From PCC-6802 sp943367755 (GTDB taxonomy: Bacteria; Cyanobacteriota; Cyanobacteriia; Pseudanabaenales; Pseudanabaenaceae), in contig CALRKB020000005.1 of the NCBI GenBank assembly GCA_943367755.1, positions 62,001-126,000 of the forward strand: a DNA stretch of 64,000 bases, read 5' to 3'. Positions 18,131 to 26,660 of the stretch are shown in pieces. The position numbers and the translations under genes are program-made. The notes below the pieces were generated by a model. It did not search any database. It saw only the letters and a program-made list of their open reading frames with translations, and had not been told where the DNA came from. Numbering within the stretch: position 1 is the first letter of the stretch; every line of letters begins with the position of its first letter.

Positions 18131-19714
18131 ATGAACCCAGATCTAATCCAAGATTTTATCCAACTAATTGCGAAACGGACGGGACTACAAGTTCAGGATA
18201 AAGACCATTTAGAGTTAGCCAAAAAAATTGGACTGCGGATAACAGCGTTGAAGCTACCTACACCTGAAATCTACTACCAACTACTGCTCAATCAACCATC
18301 TCAAGAGATAGCTGATAGGCGCAAACAAGCACATTCCAGTGCCCAGGAATGGGAAGCCCTAACCCTACTCTTAACCACAGGTGAGACTTACTTCTTTCGC
18401 GATCGCGGCCAACTCAACCTGATTCAAGAAACCATACTACCCGAAATTATTGCTCGCAAACAACAAGTTCGCGCGATTTCTCAGACAAAACCTTCTCTAC
18501 GAATCTGGAGTGCAGGCTGTTCCACAGGAGAAGAAGCATATTCTCTTGCCACAATTGTGCGAGAACTAATTCCTAACTATTTAAACTGGAATCTACTAAT
18601 TTTAGGCACAGATATTAATACAGAATCCATTGCTAAAGCCAAGGCAGGAAGCTTTAGTGAATGGTCTTTTCGCATGGTCGATCCTAAGATCAAGCAGCGT
18701 TATTTCAAGCTCCAAAATCGAGATTGGCAGGTAGACGAGCATATTCGCCAGATGGTCACATTTCGATCAGGCAACCTGCTAACAGATGACTATCCCAGGT
18801 TGAATTCCGATATATATAACATGGATATCATCATCTGTCGAAATGTGTTCATTTATTTTAATGCCGAAAATGTGAAAACTATCTTAGACAAGTTCTATCA
18901 GGCTCTCAATCCCGGAGGCTATTTAATTACCGGACATGCCGAGTTACAGGGTCTTCATCTCAAAGAATTCGTTCCTAAAGCTTATGAGGAGTCTATTGTT
19001 TATCAGAGAGTAGAGGATATGCAAATCCAATCCATTACCTCAAATCCACTAGACTCTAAGGAGATACCTCAAGCTTTCTCTCCTCCAGACTATGAACCGA
19101 TCGCCTTCAAACCCGCACCACTAACTCGAAAAATATCGCAACCTTATCATGTTGCTAGATCTCAATCCATCTCCCTTGATCGATCACGACCTCAAACCAA
19201 TAAGTCTGCAACTGCTAGTAATCCAATTGAAAAATTAGCTTTGTACAATGCAAATGCAATTTTTGATCAGGGAAATTATGCACTTGCTATCCAACAAACT
19301 GAGCAAATCCTCAAACAACAACCTGATGATTTAGAGGCTATTACTCTGATTGCCCGTGCCTTTAGTAGTTTAGGACAGCATGAAAAAGCTATATCTTATT
19401 GCGATCGGGCGATCGCGCTCAATTCCATGTCGATTGATATTTATTATCTACTTGCCCATATCACCGAAGCACAAGGTAACCTGAGTCAAGCAAAGGAACA
19501 TTTGAAACGGATTATCTATATCGATGAGAACGCGATCGCTGCATACTTAGATCTTGGTTCTATTTACAAACTAGAAGCTAATAGCCGCAGGGCCAAGCAA
19601 ATGTTTGATACCGCTATTGAACTGCTAAAAAAGCTGTCTCCAGATACTAATATTCAATATCGGGGTAAGGTGAAAGTGGCTGAATTACTTGAGCAAGTCA
19701 AAGCCAATATGTAA
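18131..19714 (+). CDS. cheR: chemotaxis methyltransferase CheR fused to TPR repeats
   Basis: A 527-aa protein. The all-alpha CheR N-domain (about 1-75) is followed by a SAM-dependent methyltransferase domain (about 80-295) with TTGETYFFRD, WSAGCSTGEEAYSLA (SAM binding), DIIICRNVFIYF and NPGGYLITGHAE. After a linker, TPR repeats (about 370-525) begin ANAIFDQGNYALAIQQTEQI. CheR methylates MCP glutamates using S-adenosylmethionine. TPR tails on CheR are thought to aid protein contacts in place of pentapeptide tethering, which fits the MCP here lacking a pentapeptide. It ends the che cluster; no terminator was seen. Confidence 0.94.
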   Translation: MNPDLIQDFIQLIAKRTGLQVQDKDHLELAKKIGLRITALKLPTPEIYYQLLLNQPSQEIADRRKQAHSSAQEWEALTLLLTTGETYFFRDRGQLNLIQETILPEIIARKQQVRAISQTKPSLRIWSAGCSTGEEAYSLATIVRELIPNYLNWNLLILGTDINTESIAKAKAGSFSEWSFRMVDPKIKQRYFKLQNRDWQVDEHIRQMVTFRSGNLLTDDYPRLNSDIYNMDIIICRNVFIYFNAENVKTILDKFYQALNPGGYLITGHAELQGLHLKEFVPKAYEESIVYQRVEDMQIQSITSNPLDSKEIPQAFSPPDYEPIAFKPAPLTRKISQPYHVARSQSISLDRSRPQTNKSATASNPIEKLALYNANAIFDQGNYALAIQQTEQILKQQPDDLEAITLIARAFSSLGQHEKAISYCDRAIALNSMSIDIYYLLAHITEAQGNLSQAKEHLKRIIYIDENAIAAYLDLGSIYKLEANSRRAKQMFDTAIELLKKLSPDTNIQYRGKVKVAELLEQVKANM

Positions 19715-20032
19715 AACATCATCTTCGTGCCCAGATTTATATTGACCTGTAAATGCCAAGAATGGATGTTTTTTGCCTTTACCCAGCCAGGATAAGCGAT
19801 CGTCCTTCTATCTGGAAAAACTTTGAGCGATCGCACCCTGATCAGCCGCTTGTAAATTATGCTTGCAGTCACATGGGTGATGATGCGATCGCATTTCTAC
19901 CCAGTCAAACTCTGAAACCTATCGGAGCGATCGCTCAATTTTCAAATGAGAAAAAGGACGCTGAGTTTCATTGCGATGAGATCGTCATGATTTCCAGATT
20001 CATGGTTTCAAGATGAAAATAGCTAGTCTTAC
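19715..20032. other. intergenic region downstream of cheR
   Basis: 318 bases without a convincing gene. It includes the first copy of a diverged repeat (19827-19936) that recurs on the far side of the mazEF pair, and a GATTCATGGT box at 19997-20006 repeated at 20800-20809. A weak 87-codon open frame at 19753-20016 has no recognisable similarity and is probably chance. Confidence 0.6.
19827..19936. repeat. diverged direct repeat flanking mazEF, copy 1
   Basis: Pairs with 20659-20766 in the same orientation. Both run from GCGATCGCA.CC.GATCAG through CTACCCAGT.AAACTCTGAA to a terminal GCGATCGCTC, and both are followed at some distance by GATTCATGGT. Lengths are 110 and 108 bp. Confidence 0.6.
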
Positions 20033-20368
20033 TCATCTAATCAGATAGTCACTTAGCGTTTTTAGCAACCTCTTATGTCGTTCTGGTGACACCGAACCAA
20101 TTGAACCAAGGATACTTCTTCGTGGCAATACTGCCAAAAAGCCCAACCTAATCAAGGATTCAGACCTTAATCCACTAGAAACAAAATCTGCATCCCCTGG
20201 AGAAATAATCTCATCAAAACCTTGAACTAACTGGTTTAACTGAGTGCTGATACCGCAAACAAGGAAATCTTTGTAAGGTGGTATTTCACGCAAAATAACT
20301 GCTGGGCGATTTTTGATCTTCCCATTAGCTTGCGGGATTGGCGTGAGGATTACATCACCTTCCTTCAT
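20033..20368 (-). CDS. MazF/PemK-family mRNA interferase toxin
   Basis: A 111-aa MazF-like protein. The N-terminal GDVILTPIPQANGKIKNRPA followed by VILRE matches the PemK/MazF opening beta-hairpin, and the C-terminus has GFLAVLPRRSILGSIG and a helix. These toxins cleave mRNA at short motifs unless held by the antitoxin. The start overlaps the antitoxin gene end by 14 nt, the usual translationally coupled layout. Length is normal for the family and no lesion is visible. It is the only apparently intact addiction module in this island. Confidence 0.85.
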   Translation of the reverse strand: MKEGDVILTPIPQANGKIKNRPAVILREIPPYKDFLVCGISTQLNQLVQGFDEIISPGDADFVSSGLRSESLIRLGFLAVLPRRSILGSIGSVSPERHKRLLKTLSDYLIR

Positions 20369-20591
20369 ATAAAGGGTTGACCTCTTTGATTAAATCTAGT
20401 GAATACTCTTCTTCATCTGGTTCATAGGCATCTTCAAGTCTTTTGCTAGATAAATCAAGCCATTCTTCCCGATCGCTATCATGTTTTGGAAGTACGGTAA
20501 CAATCAGCTTTGTATTTGGCTCTAATTCAGTTTTCTCATCTAAAAGAATATGCTCACCATCAAAATGAGCAGGAACCGATCTGGTATTCAT
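20355..20591 (-). CDS. antitoxin partner of the MazF-like toxin
   Basis: A 78-aa acidic protein starting MNTRSVPAHFDGEHILLDEK. The start at 20591 is chosen because a strong AGGAGG lies 7 nt upstream on the minus strand; the longer frame to 20654 has no such signal. The beginning resembles small antitoxins of the AF2212/DUF104 style (a beta-rich N-terminus that fixes a ligand DNA or self-dimer), and the Asp/Glu-rich C-terminal half (about 50-70) is the sort that wraps a toxin. Function is inferred mainly from the 14-nt overlap with the MazF gene. Confidence 0.72.
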   Translation of the reverse strand: MNTRSVPAHFDGEHILLDEKTELEPNTKLIVTVLPKHDSDREEWLDLSSKRLEDAYEPDEEEYSLDLIKEVNPLYEGR

Positions 20592-20658
20592 AGGTTTATC
20601 CTCCTGAGTCAATTTTACATGTTTTCCCCTAAATTCTATGACACTTGGAATCATTGGT

Positions 20659-20766
20659 GCGATCGCATCCCGATCAGTAGCTAGTAAAACTGCTTACCGT
20701 CAATTTGGTAATGACGCGACGCCTGTCTACCCAGTTAAACTCTGAAGCTTACAGGGGCGATCGCTC
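20659..20766. repeat. diverged direct repeat flanking mazEF, copy 2
   Basis: Second copy of the element at 19827-19936. The associated GATTCATGGT box (20800-20809) ends 2 nt before the point where the vapC frame stops (20812), so repeat-linked DNA abuts the truncated gene. Confidence 0.6.
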
Positions 20767-20811
20767 TTCCTCACGATGATTTAAACCTAAGTTTTGTCTG
20801 ATTCATGGTCT

Positions 20812-21156
20812 TTACTTGGCAGAGGGAATTAGGGGAATTGGCAGGCTTCCGGCTCTGAGGGCATGGGCTGAGGTGATGGCAAGTTCGATAAATTTAGCCT
20901 GATGCAAAATCTGAGAATATGCCTCAACAATCAGTTTTGCTTCGGGAAGTTTACCAATGCGGTATTTGGTGGCAATTTCCCAGGCAGAGACACTGCTGAT
21001 GAGAATGCGATGATCGGAGTTGCGAATAATGTCTCGACATTCGAGATCGAGTTTGGGGTCGTCAAAGATCCACCACAACAGGATGTGGGTGTCGATGAGG
21101 TACTCATTCCCATTGCTGCTAGAGTTCCTTTTCTGGTAGAGGCTCAAAGAAAGCAT
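20812..21156 (-). pseudogene. VapC-type PIN-domain toxin, degraded at both ends
   Basis: The frame encodes a PIN toxin core: EYLIDTHILLWWIFDDPKL (first acidic residue), SSVSAWEIATKYRIGKLPEA (second acidic motif) and ALRAGSLPIP. Full-length relatives continue with HRDPFDRMLIAQ, carrying the remaining catalytic acids, and reach about 130 aa. Here the frame changes to six unrelated residues and stops, losing about 40 residues. The natural start also seems lost: the antitoxin is followed by ATGGGAATGAG, where one extra G would give MGNEYLIDTH in frame. The remaining ATG at 21156 lies well inside the antitoxin gene. Probably inactive. Confidence 0.75.
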
Positions 21157-21307
21157 CTCCTAGTTGTCCGGCTAGCAAACCTGGGGTACGTGGCTGCACA
21201 GGCTCTCGCTCTAAGCCCAGGCGAAAGTAGTGAATCAGGTCATAAAGTTCTGCGAGTTTGTCTTCGGGGATGTCTTGTAGTTCTTGGACTATTTTCTGGA
21301 TTAGCAT
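21119..21307 (-). CDS. VapB-like antitoxin (DUF2281 type)
   Basis: A 62-aa protein: a helical N-terminus of the type LxxxIVQELQDIPEDKLAEL found in DUF2281 antitoxins, followed by DLIHYFRLGL and a Pro-rich toxin-binding tail ending FEPLPEKEL. It sits directly upstream of the PIN-domain frame in the usual antitoxin-toxin order. The antitoxin itself looks complete although its toxin is damaged, so it may be an orphan antitoxin or a relic on its way out. Confidence 0.7.
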   Translation of the reverse strand: MLIQKIVQELQDIPEDKLAELYDLIHYFRLGLEREPVQPRTPGLLAGQLGDAFFEPLPEKEL

Positions 21308-21358
21308 AAATTAACTCTCAGATGCTTGGTTGATTATCAATCGTTGATTTGAGCATGT

Positions 21359-22018
21359 TCATTCTGGAGATACAGAACAGTTCAGAAAGATGTGATACAC
21401 AATTATTGAGCTATTTTCTTCTCGTTCATGTTCGCTAACCCATACATCAGGAATAGAGGATTGAATTTGAGCTTTCTGCAATAGCTGTTTGACATGCAAA
21501 TTGTTATGTAGATCGCTATCAAAACTCCGCTTCAATTCGGCTTCCCAATAATGTGCGGCATCACTTTGGATATATCCTACCATAGCTGCTTCAGGGTATT
21601 GTGATGCGTACACTCCTTTAACGAAGCATTGCAATCCTTCTTCGCCCACATATCGACCGATGGGGTAGCCGTTCTTCCGTAATCGCTTGGCTTCAAATAT
21701 ATACTTGGGTCTTGGGCGACAGTGACCACTGACTACCACCAAATCTAATCTTCGTCTTGTTTTGCCTTTACGCCCTTCAACAGCAATTGGTTTCTCTTCG
21801 TCAATAGAATATCGATCAAATCTTTCAGGAGTAGCGGGGTCATCAAACCTTTTCTCAATTGCATCCACTATTTGTCCTGTAATCTCCTCTTCCACGAGAT
21901 TACCTTGAATGTGTGGCAAGGCATCTTGATACCCCCATGCAAGAAGCTGATGTGCATCTCGCCGAAACCCATAATCATACGCATTCCGTGCAAATGAGTT
22001 AAGTTCCTCTGCTCCCAT
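21359..22018 (-). CDS. predicted PD-(D/E)xK nuclease linked to a DNA methyltransferase
   Basis: A 219-aa protein. A helical N-terminal half leads to a candidate nuclease core: Asp92 in RRLDLVVV, then Glu109 and Lys111 in YIFEAKRL, followed by the helix EEGLQCFVKGVYA. Glu43-45 could supply the first acidic residue. This fits the PD-(D/E)xK restriction fold. Its ATG overlaps the stop of the upstream methyltransferase gene (TAATG), so the two are translationally coupled. Most likely the restriction-like half of a two-gene modification or defence system. The fold is inferred from motif spacing only. Confidence 0.65.
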   Translation of the reverse strand: MGAEELNSFARNAYDYGFRRDAHQLLAWGYQDALPHIQGNLVEEEITGQIVDAIEKRFDDPATPERFDRYSIDEEKPIAVEGRKGKTRRRLDLVVVSGHCRPRPKYIFEAKRLRKNGYPIGRYVGEEGLQCFVKGVYASQYPEAAMVGYIQSDAAHYWEAELKRSFDSDLHNNLHVKQLLQKAQIQSSIPDVWVSEHEREENSSIIVYHIFLNCSVSPE

Positions 22019-25000
22019 TATCGAACTGCCTCGTGGAGGTCACGTTTTACAGATAGAATTTCTGCAATAATGTCATCAGAATCATTCAGAGCTTGGGTTC
22101 TAGTCCAATCAATCAAACGCGGAGGTTTACAAATATAAACCTTTGAACCCTCAAAAATACGTAGACTTCTCTGCACATAGACCCATTGACTAAAACGCTG
22201 TTCGGCTTTCTCCTGCATATAGTTCAGAAGCAAAGATAAATTTTCCTGAGCTTTTTCAACAGTTATGTCTATAGAAGTAGAAGCGTCTGAATAGATAAAT
22301 TCTACTGAACATACAATCAATTGTTTTGAATAGGCTAATCCAATTTTGTGTCGAAGTCCACTTCCTTCAGTGAAGGCATCAAGTTCATCCCTAAGATATA
22401 ATCCATATTTTTGGAGATGTTCTTCACTTGGAGATGCAGTTGCTGGAACGATGGATTTACCTTTATTGAGCTGTAATCTGATAGAAATAAATTCTCTTGC
22501 AATAATCCCAATATTTTCAGGAATAGACAAGAGATCCTGAACAGAATCATCAAGAATCCGCTGAAGTTCAGTTGAAGAAGTATTTGTGAATTCCTCTAAA
22601 TGAGCTAACCGTTTCTGCAACTGTGCAAGGCTATCAATATTTTGTTGAGAAAAATTAGGCAGTGGAATTTTCTTCAAAGCTTGGGGAAAAATTTTACTGC
22701 GTCCTACACCCCATGAAGGGCTATTGAAGAAAAGAAAATACTGCACGAGACTAGAATTTATTAAGACAGATATTGCACGTAAACAATCTGCATCGGCTTC
22801 ATCAGCCGCAATACCTATTTGAGGCTCTGGAATAACAAAATCAATGTCACTGTATGCACAATATTCTGGACTAATAACTATGTGAGGTGCTCTAGCTAGC
22901 CTAAAAGGAAGACTTCTTCCTTTTCTAACGTAGCAAGATTCTTGAGGGATTAAGTGGAGCAAATTTTCAGGTATTGTGAAACGAAAGTTAGTCCTTGGCA
23001 TCTGATAGGTATCTAACTTTGTATGAATATCAATCCTTCTCCAGCCTTCTAAATATGGTGCTGCTTCAATCTCACCTGACGAGTCCTGTTTTCTAATCTG
23101 CAAACCTGTATCAAAACTCCAGCCTCTTTGATCTGCTAAATCGCCCAAGGTATTAGGGAGAAGTTTACGTAAGCGTTGTATTACTTTTGTATCTCTCCAA
23201 TTGCCCCATAGAGCCATTTTCCATACAAGCATCTCCCCAGTTTCTGCATCTTTATGCGATATTGCTGAGATCTCATTTTCATTGATAGAAATTGTCCATG
23301 TAGTTCGATTCCCACTTCGGCTCCAAGGACGATTTGCAAGCTGATTTGTAATAAACGGCGCGTAATGCACAAGATCAGGCTTCTCCGTTTCTGTTTTACT
23401 ATAGATTAGAGTTGCAGCAGGTTCTTCACCTCTACCACCGAATAGTACGTAGGCTAAATGCGAGAAGTTTGTTACTCTTGCGACTGTATAACTCCCAAAA
23501 AAGCATTTTCTATATTTCTGTGATTCTTGGTTAAATAAGCTGGTTGCATGGACTAGCAATCCAACATAACCATCATCGTCAAGCAGATCAATGACTCGCC
23601 AAGTGAAGGCTTCACAAACTCGATTGCCACCAACAGGACGATTTTTTGTATTGTCGAGAATCCACTTACGCGCGCGATCCTCTCCCTGAGTAGTTTTCTT
23701 AAGTTCAATCCAGGGGGGATTACCCACAATCCAATCAAACTTGTTATTCAGCTTCCAGAAATTTGATTCATCATCAAAGAAGTCGCATTCAAAGATTTGT
23801 GTGTTGTGGAGTGAAGGAAACTTAAATTGTTTGTTTCGATGTAAATCGGGAGGATCGATGTAATTTAGCAATGTCAAGATTAGGCTGAATTCAGAGACAT
23901 AACAAGCCTCTTTGTTTCGCTCTATGCCATAGAGACTTTCACACAAAATTTTACGTAACTCTGTAGGCTTCAGTTTCTTATTTGGATTTTGAGCTAACGC
24001 CAGTTCAATCAGTCTACGATAAGCTAGTACTAGAAATATTCCAGATCCACAACATGGGTCGAGAATTTTCATGCCGCTCTGCAATGGCTTAGATTCCTCT
24101 AATTCACACAACAAGTAATCTGCTACAGGTTCAGGAGTATAGACCGCACCAACTTTTTTGCCTGTCCCTTGTGAATGTAGAAATTGTTCGTAGATGGAGG
24201 ATAACATTTCAACTGGAATGTAAGAAAAGTCATAAGCTTCAAAGTCAAGATGTAACTGCCCTGAAACAGGATCGTCACCTTTAAATGTAGAAGCGACTAG
24301 AGAAATAATTTCATCGCCTAATATCGCTTCAATATTTGAAGGCAAAGGGAAAATAGCACCATTAAAGCGGCTCTCCAAAATTTCAGTCAAATGAAGCAAT
24401 CCAGCTAGAGTGGCATTGCGACCCAATACAGCATCTAAATTTAGACCATTTTCTGCTAGCCATTCTTTTGAAAGAATCCCACGATCATGGAGATAGCGAA
24501 TATAGACATATTTCCCAATCAATGCATGGATAATTGGTAAATTTAGATCTCTACCTTTCAAGTAGTTTTCTAGCTCTTTGAGGTTGTTAAGCAAGTGTGT
24601 ATCTACCCTTTTTTCAGGAGTAATATACCTCGCCTGAGTCTCCCAAATTCTTCCAGAATCTATGGAATCAGCTCTAAAATCTGCAATCTGATCGTGGATA
24701 TTTTCAAATGTGAGATCGATGATTTCTCTGATTTCTTTGATTAAACCCTTCTTCTCATTTTTTAGGGAAAAGTCAAATCCCGTATAAACTCTAATTTCAT
24801 TGGGAAGAAGAATGACTAAGAACGGTGCATTTCCTAAGTTCCATAGTTTCTGATGAATCTCTCTAGCCTCATCTCTAGTTTTAGCTTCAGCAACATACAC
24901 AGCCGTTCGAGGCGGAAGGATTTTCTGCTCTGGGGGACTAGTTTGAAAAAGATAGGCTCCCTGAACACCTGCTTTCTTTGCTGCCCGGAAAAGATGCTCA

Positions 25001-25089
25001 GTCAATGGTTCCTGCCAAGGTTCGCTAGTAGCGCGATAGTTTTGTGACTGAGTATATCCGAGTTCATCTAAGAGTTGATCCAGGTTCAG
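22018..25089 (-). CDS. Eco57I-type adenine-specific DNA methyltransferase
   Basis: About 995 residues from the TTG at 25005, or 1023 from an upstream CTG at 25089. A strong GGAGG lies 7 nt before that CTG, and the frame is open from there (NLDQLLDELGYTQSQNYRAT); no ATG is available. Motif I DPCCGSGIFLV (about residue 314 of the shorter form) and motif IV NPPW (about 426) identify an N6-adenine methyltransferase. The N-terminal ~120 residues (VYVAEAKT, PFLVILLPNEIRVYTGFDF) resemble the front of type IIG enzymes, but a complete nuclease motif there is not convincing. The C-terminal part (residues 620-800) looks like target recognition. The coupled 219-aa nuclease gene follows. Confidence 0.85.
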   Translation of the reverse strand: MNLDQLLDELGYTQSQNYRATSEPWQEPLTEHLFRAAKKAGVQGAYLFQTSPPEQKILPPRTAVYVAEAKTRDEAREIHQKLWNLGNAPFLVILLPNEIRVYTGFDFSLKNEKKGLIKEIREIIDLTFENIHDQIADFRADSIDSGRIWETQARYITPEKRVDTHLLNNLKELENYLKGRDLNLPIIHALIGKYVYIRYLHDRGILSKEWLAENGLNLDAVLGRNATLAGLLHLTEILESRFNGAIFPLPSNIEAILGDEIISLVASTFKGDDPVSGQLHLDFEAYDFSYIPVEMLSSIYEQFLHSQGTGKKVGAVYTPEPVADYLLCELEESKPLQSGMKILDPCCGSGIFLVLAYRRLIELALAQNPNKKLKPTELRKILCESLYGIERNKEACYVSEFSLILTLLNYIDPPDLHRNKQFKFPSLHNTQIFECDFFDDESNFWKLNNKFDWIVGNPPWIELKKTTQGEDRARKWILDNTKNRPVGGNRVCEAFTWRVIDLLDDDGYVGLLVHATSLFNQESQKYRKCFFGSYTVARVTNFSHLAYVLFGGRGEEPAATLIYSKTETEKPDLVHYAPFITNQLANRPWSRSGNRTTWTISINENEISAISHKDAETGEMLVWKMALWGNWRDTKVIQRLRKLLPNTLGDLADQRGWSFDTGLQIRKQDSSGEIEAAPYLEGWRRIDIHTKLDTYQMPRTNFRFTIPENLLHLIPQESCYVRKGRSLPFRLARAPHIVISPEYCAYSDIDFVIPEPQIGIAADEADADCLRAISVLINSSLVQYFLFFNSPSWGVGRSKIFPQALKKIPLPNFSQQNIDSLAQLQKRLAHLEEFTNTSSTELQRILDDSVQDLLSIPENIGIIAREFISIRLQLNKGKSIVPATASPSEEHLQKYGLYLRDELDAFTEGSGLRHKIGLAYSKQLIVCSVEFIYSDASTSIDITVEKAQENLSLLLNYMQEKAEQRFSQWVYVQRSLRIFEGSKVYICKPPRLIDWTRTQALNDSDDIIAEILSVKRDLHEAVR

Positions 25090-25212
25090 AAAAATACCTC
25101 CAGTTCAAGCTTTCATAGTACAGAGATTATAGCTATTCAGAGAAAGCTTTAAAATTAAGCTGTACCTAATAGCTTAGTACATAAGGAGCAACGATCATAC
25201 TGAAGATTCAGG

Positions 25213-26565
25213 TTATGAGATGCTTCTGGCTAATCGCAGGTAGACAGTTGCTAGAGCGTCAGCATCCCCAACATTTCCAGGAAACAATACTACAGGTAAA
25301 TTCGGGAACTGTGGATGATTCGATGGAGTGGTGACTACCGAGCATCCTGCCAGAATTTGTCCTAATAAACGCGCCGTCGGCAGAGCCAATCCCGTACTCA
25401 AAACATCGTTAGATGTAATCCCTCCCTTGCTGATCAGAAAGCCAATATCCGCAGGCAGTCCGCGCACGACATCCATTAACAAAGCCGAAACAGCTTGCCC
25501 AAAAGCCAGACGAGTTTGTACGTCCTTGAATGCCAATTCCTGACGACTGGTAAAGACGACGGCAGTTTGCCCAGAGTTATGGGCTGAATCTACTTTAGCT
25601 AGTGTCTCAGATAGCAAGATGGGAGTAGTCGCAACAGGATCGTCTAATAAACGTGCGACATCGATCGCGATCGCCGCAGTCCCTTCCGCTTGCAATAGCT
25701 TCTCTAATTGCTCTGTAGTCTTTTTAACATGAGAACCGACGATTACCGCACCTGGCTTGGCAGAGCGCACGTATTTTGACATTGACTCCGCCGCAACGGG
25801 CTGGGGTGGTAGCTGTGCCAAAGCGGTAAGCAAACTGGCGGCACTGCGAAACAGAAAATGCTTGCCCTGAGAAGCGGCTTCCAGCAGATCGTCGGCAAAA
25901 ATATTTAAATCCCCCTGTTCTTGAGCATCAACGACACAGCATTGATTATTACTTAATTGCATTAAACGCTCCAGGCTACCTAGGATGATATCCCCCAATA
26001 GAAATCGCTCCACCGATGCGGCAGGAATTCTGCCTTTAGTCTTTTCCTCGACATAATCGGGCAAATAACTATGTTGGTATCCAAATACAGAATCTTTGGC
26101 AAATTCCGTCAGGTGGGTAGGTGTAGGTACGCCATCGACAATCAGGTAATGCACGCTGTCAAGGGTAAAGCGACCACCTTCAAAAAATGCTGGTACGAGG
26201 AAATGCGCGTCAAATGGCCCCACTGCCTCGGCGATCGCATCGGTTTCAATCGGATAATGTCCGCGCAGTGTCGAGTCAGAACGGCTAACTACGAGAAATT
26301 CCGTAATATTCTCGGCGGCTAATGCTAGTTTGAGATTGTGGCAAACTTCACGGGTAACAGCGGCGGCGGCAGCGGGCTCGATCGCTCTGGTATTGGTAAG
26401 CACGAACATCAGCGGCGATGCATCGGCTAAACCCAACCTGAGCGTATCCACATCCCAACGAGTTAGCAGTAAGCAACTATGAACTGTTTGCGACCCTGTA
26501 GGGTCATCATCAAGCACAATTATTTTGGGACGGGCATTCATTAGGTTAGGTATCTCCGCATACAA
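25213..26565 (-). CDS. four-carbon acid sugar kinase family protein (DUF1537)
   Basis: A 450-aa protein. The N-terminal domain carries IIVLDDDPTGSQTVHS (nucleotide or substrate Asp cluster) and FLVVSRSDSTLRGHYP; the C-terminal nucleotide-binding domain has GSHVKKTTEQL and LISKGGITSNDVL. Family members such as OtnK phosphorylate four-carbon sugar acids (threonate, erythronate). Length is typical. A second start nine codons in (26541, MNARPKIIVLDDD) is equally plausible; neither has an obvious ribosome-binding site. It is divergent from the EamA transporter gene, sharing a 95-nt region. The substrate here is unknown. Confidence 0.85.
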   Translation of the reverse strand: MYAEIPNLMNARPKIIVLDDDPTGSQTVHSCLLLTRWDVDTLRLGLADASPLMFVLTNTRAIEPAAAAAVTREVCHNLKLALAAENITEFLVVSRSDSTLRGHYPIETDAIAEAVGPFDAHFLVPAFFEGGRFTLDSVHYLIVDGVPTPTHLTEFAKDSVFGYQHSYLPDYVEEKTKGRIPAASVERFLLGDIILGSLERLMQLSNNQCCVVDAQEQGDLNIFADDLLEAASQGKHFLFRSAASLLTALAQLPPQPVAAESMSKYVRSAKPGAVIVGSHVKKTTEQLEKLLQAEGTAAIAIDVARLLDDPVATTPILLSETLAKVDSAHNSGQTAVVFTSRQELAFKDVQTRLAFGQAVSALLMDVVRGLPADIGFLISKGGITSNDVLSTGLALPTARLLGQILAGCSVVTTPSNHPQFPNLPVVLFPGNVGDADALATVYLRLARSIS

Positions 26566-26660
26566 TCTGCGATCGCTATCTTAGGTTCAATGCGATCTTC
26601 GATAAAATTGTTTACAATTTGCTGTCAAGACAAGTTTACCATTTAGCCTAAATCCCCTGT

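Noticed and set aside
19753..20016. 87-codon plus-strand open frame after cheR
   Set aside because: No recognisable domain, no ribosome-binding site, and it overlaps the diverged repeat.
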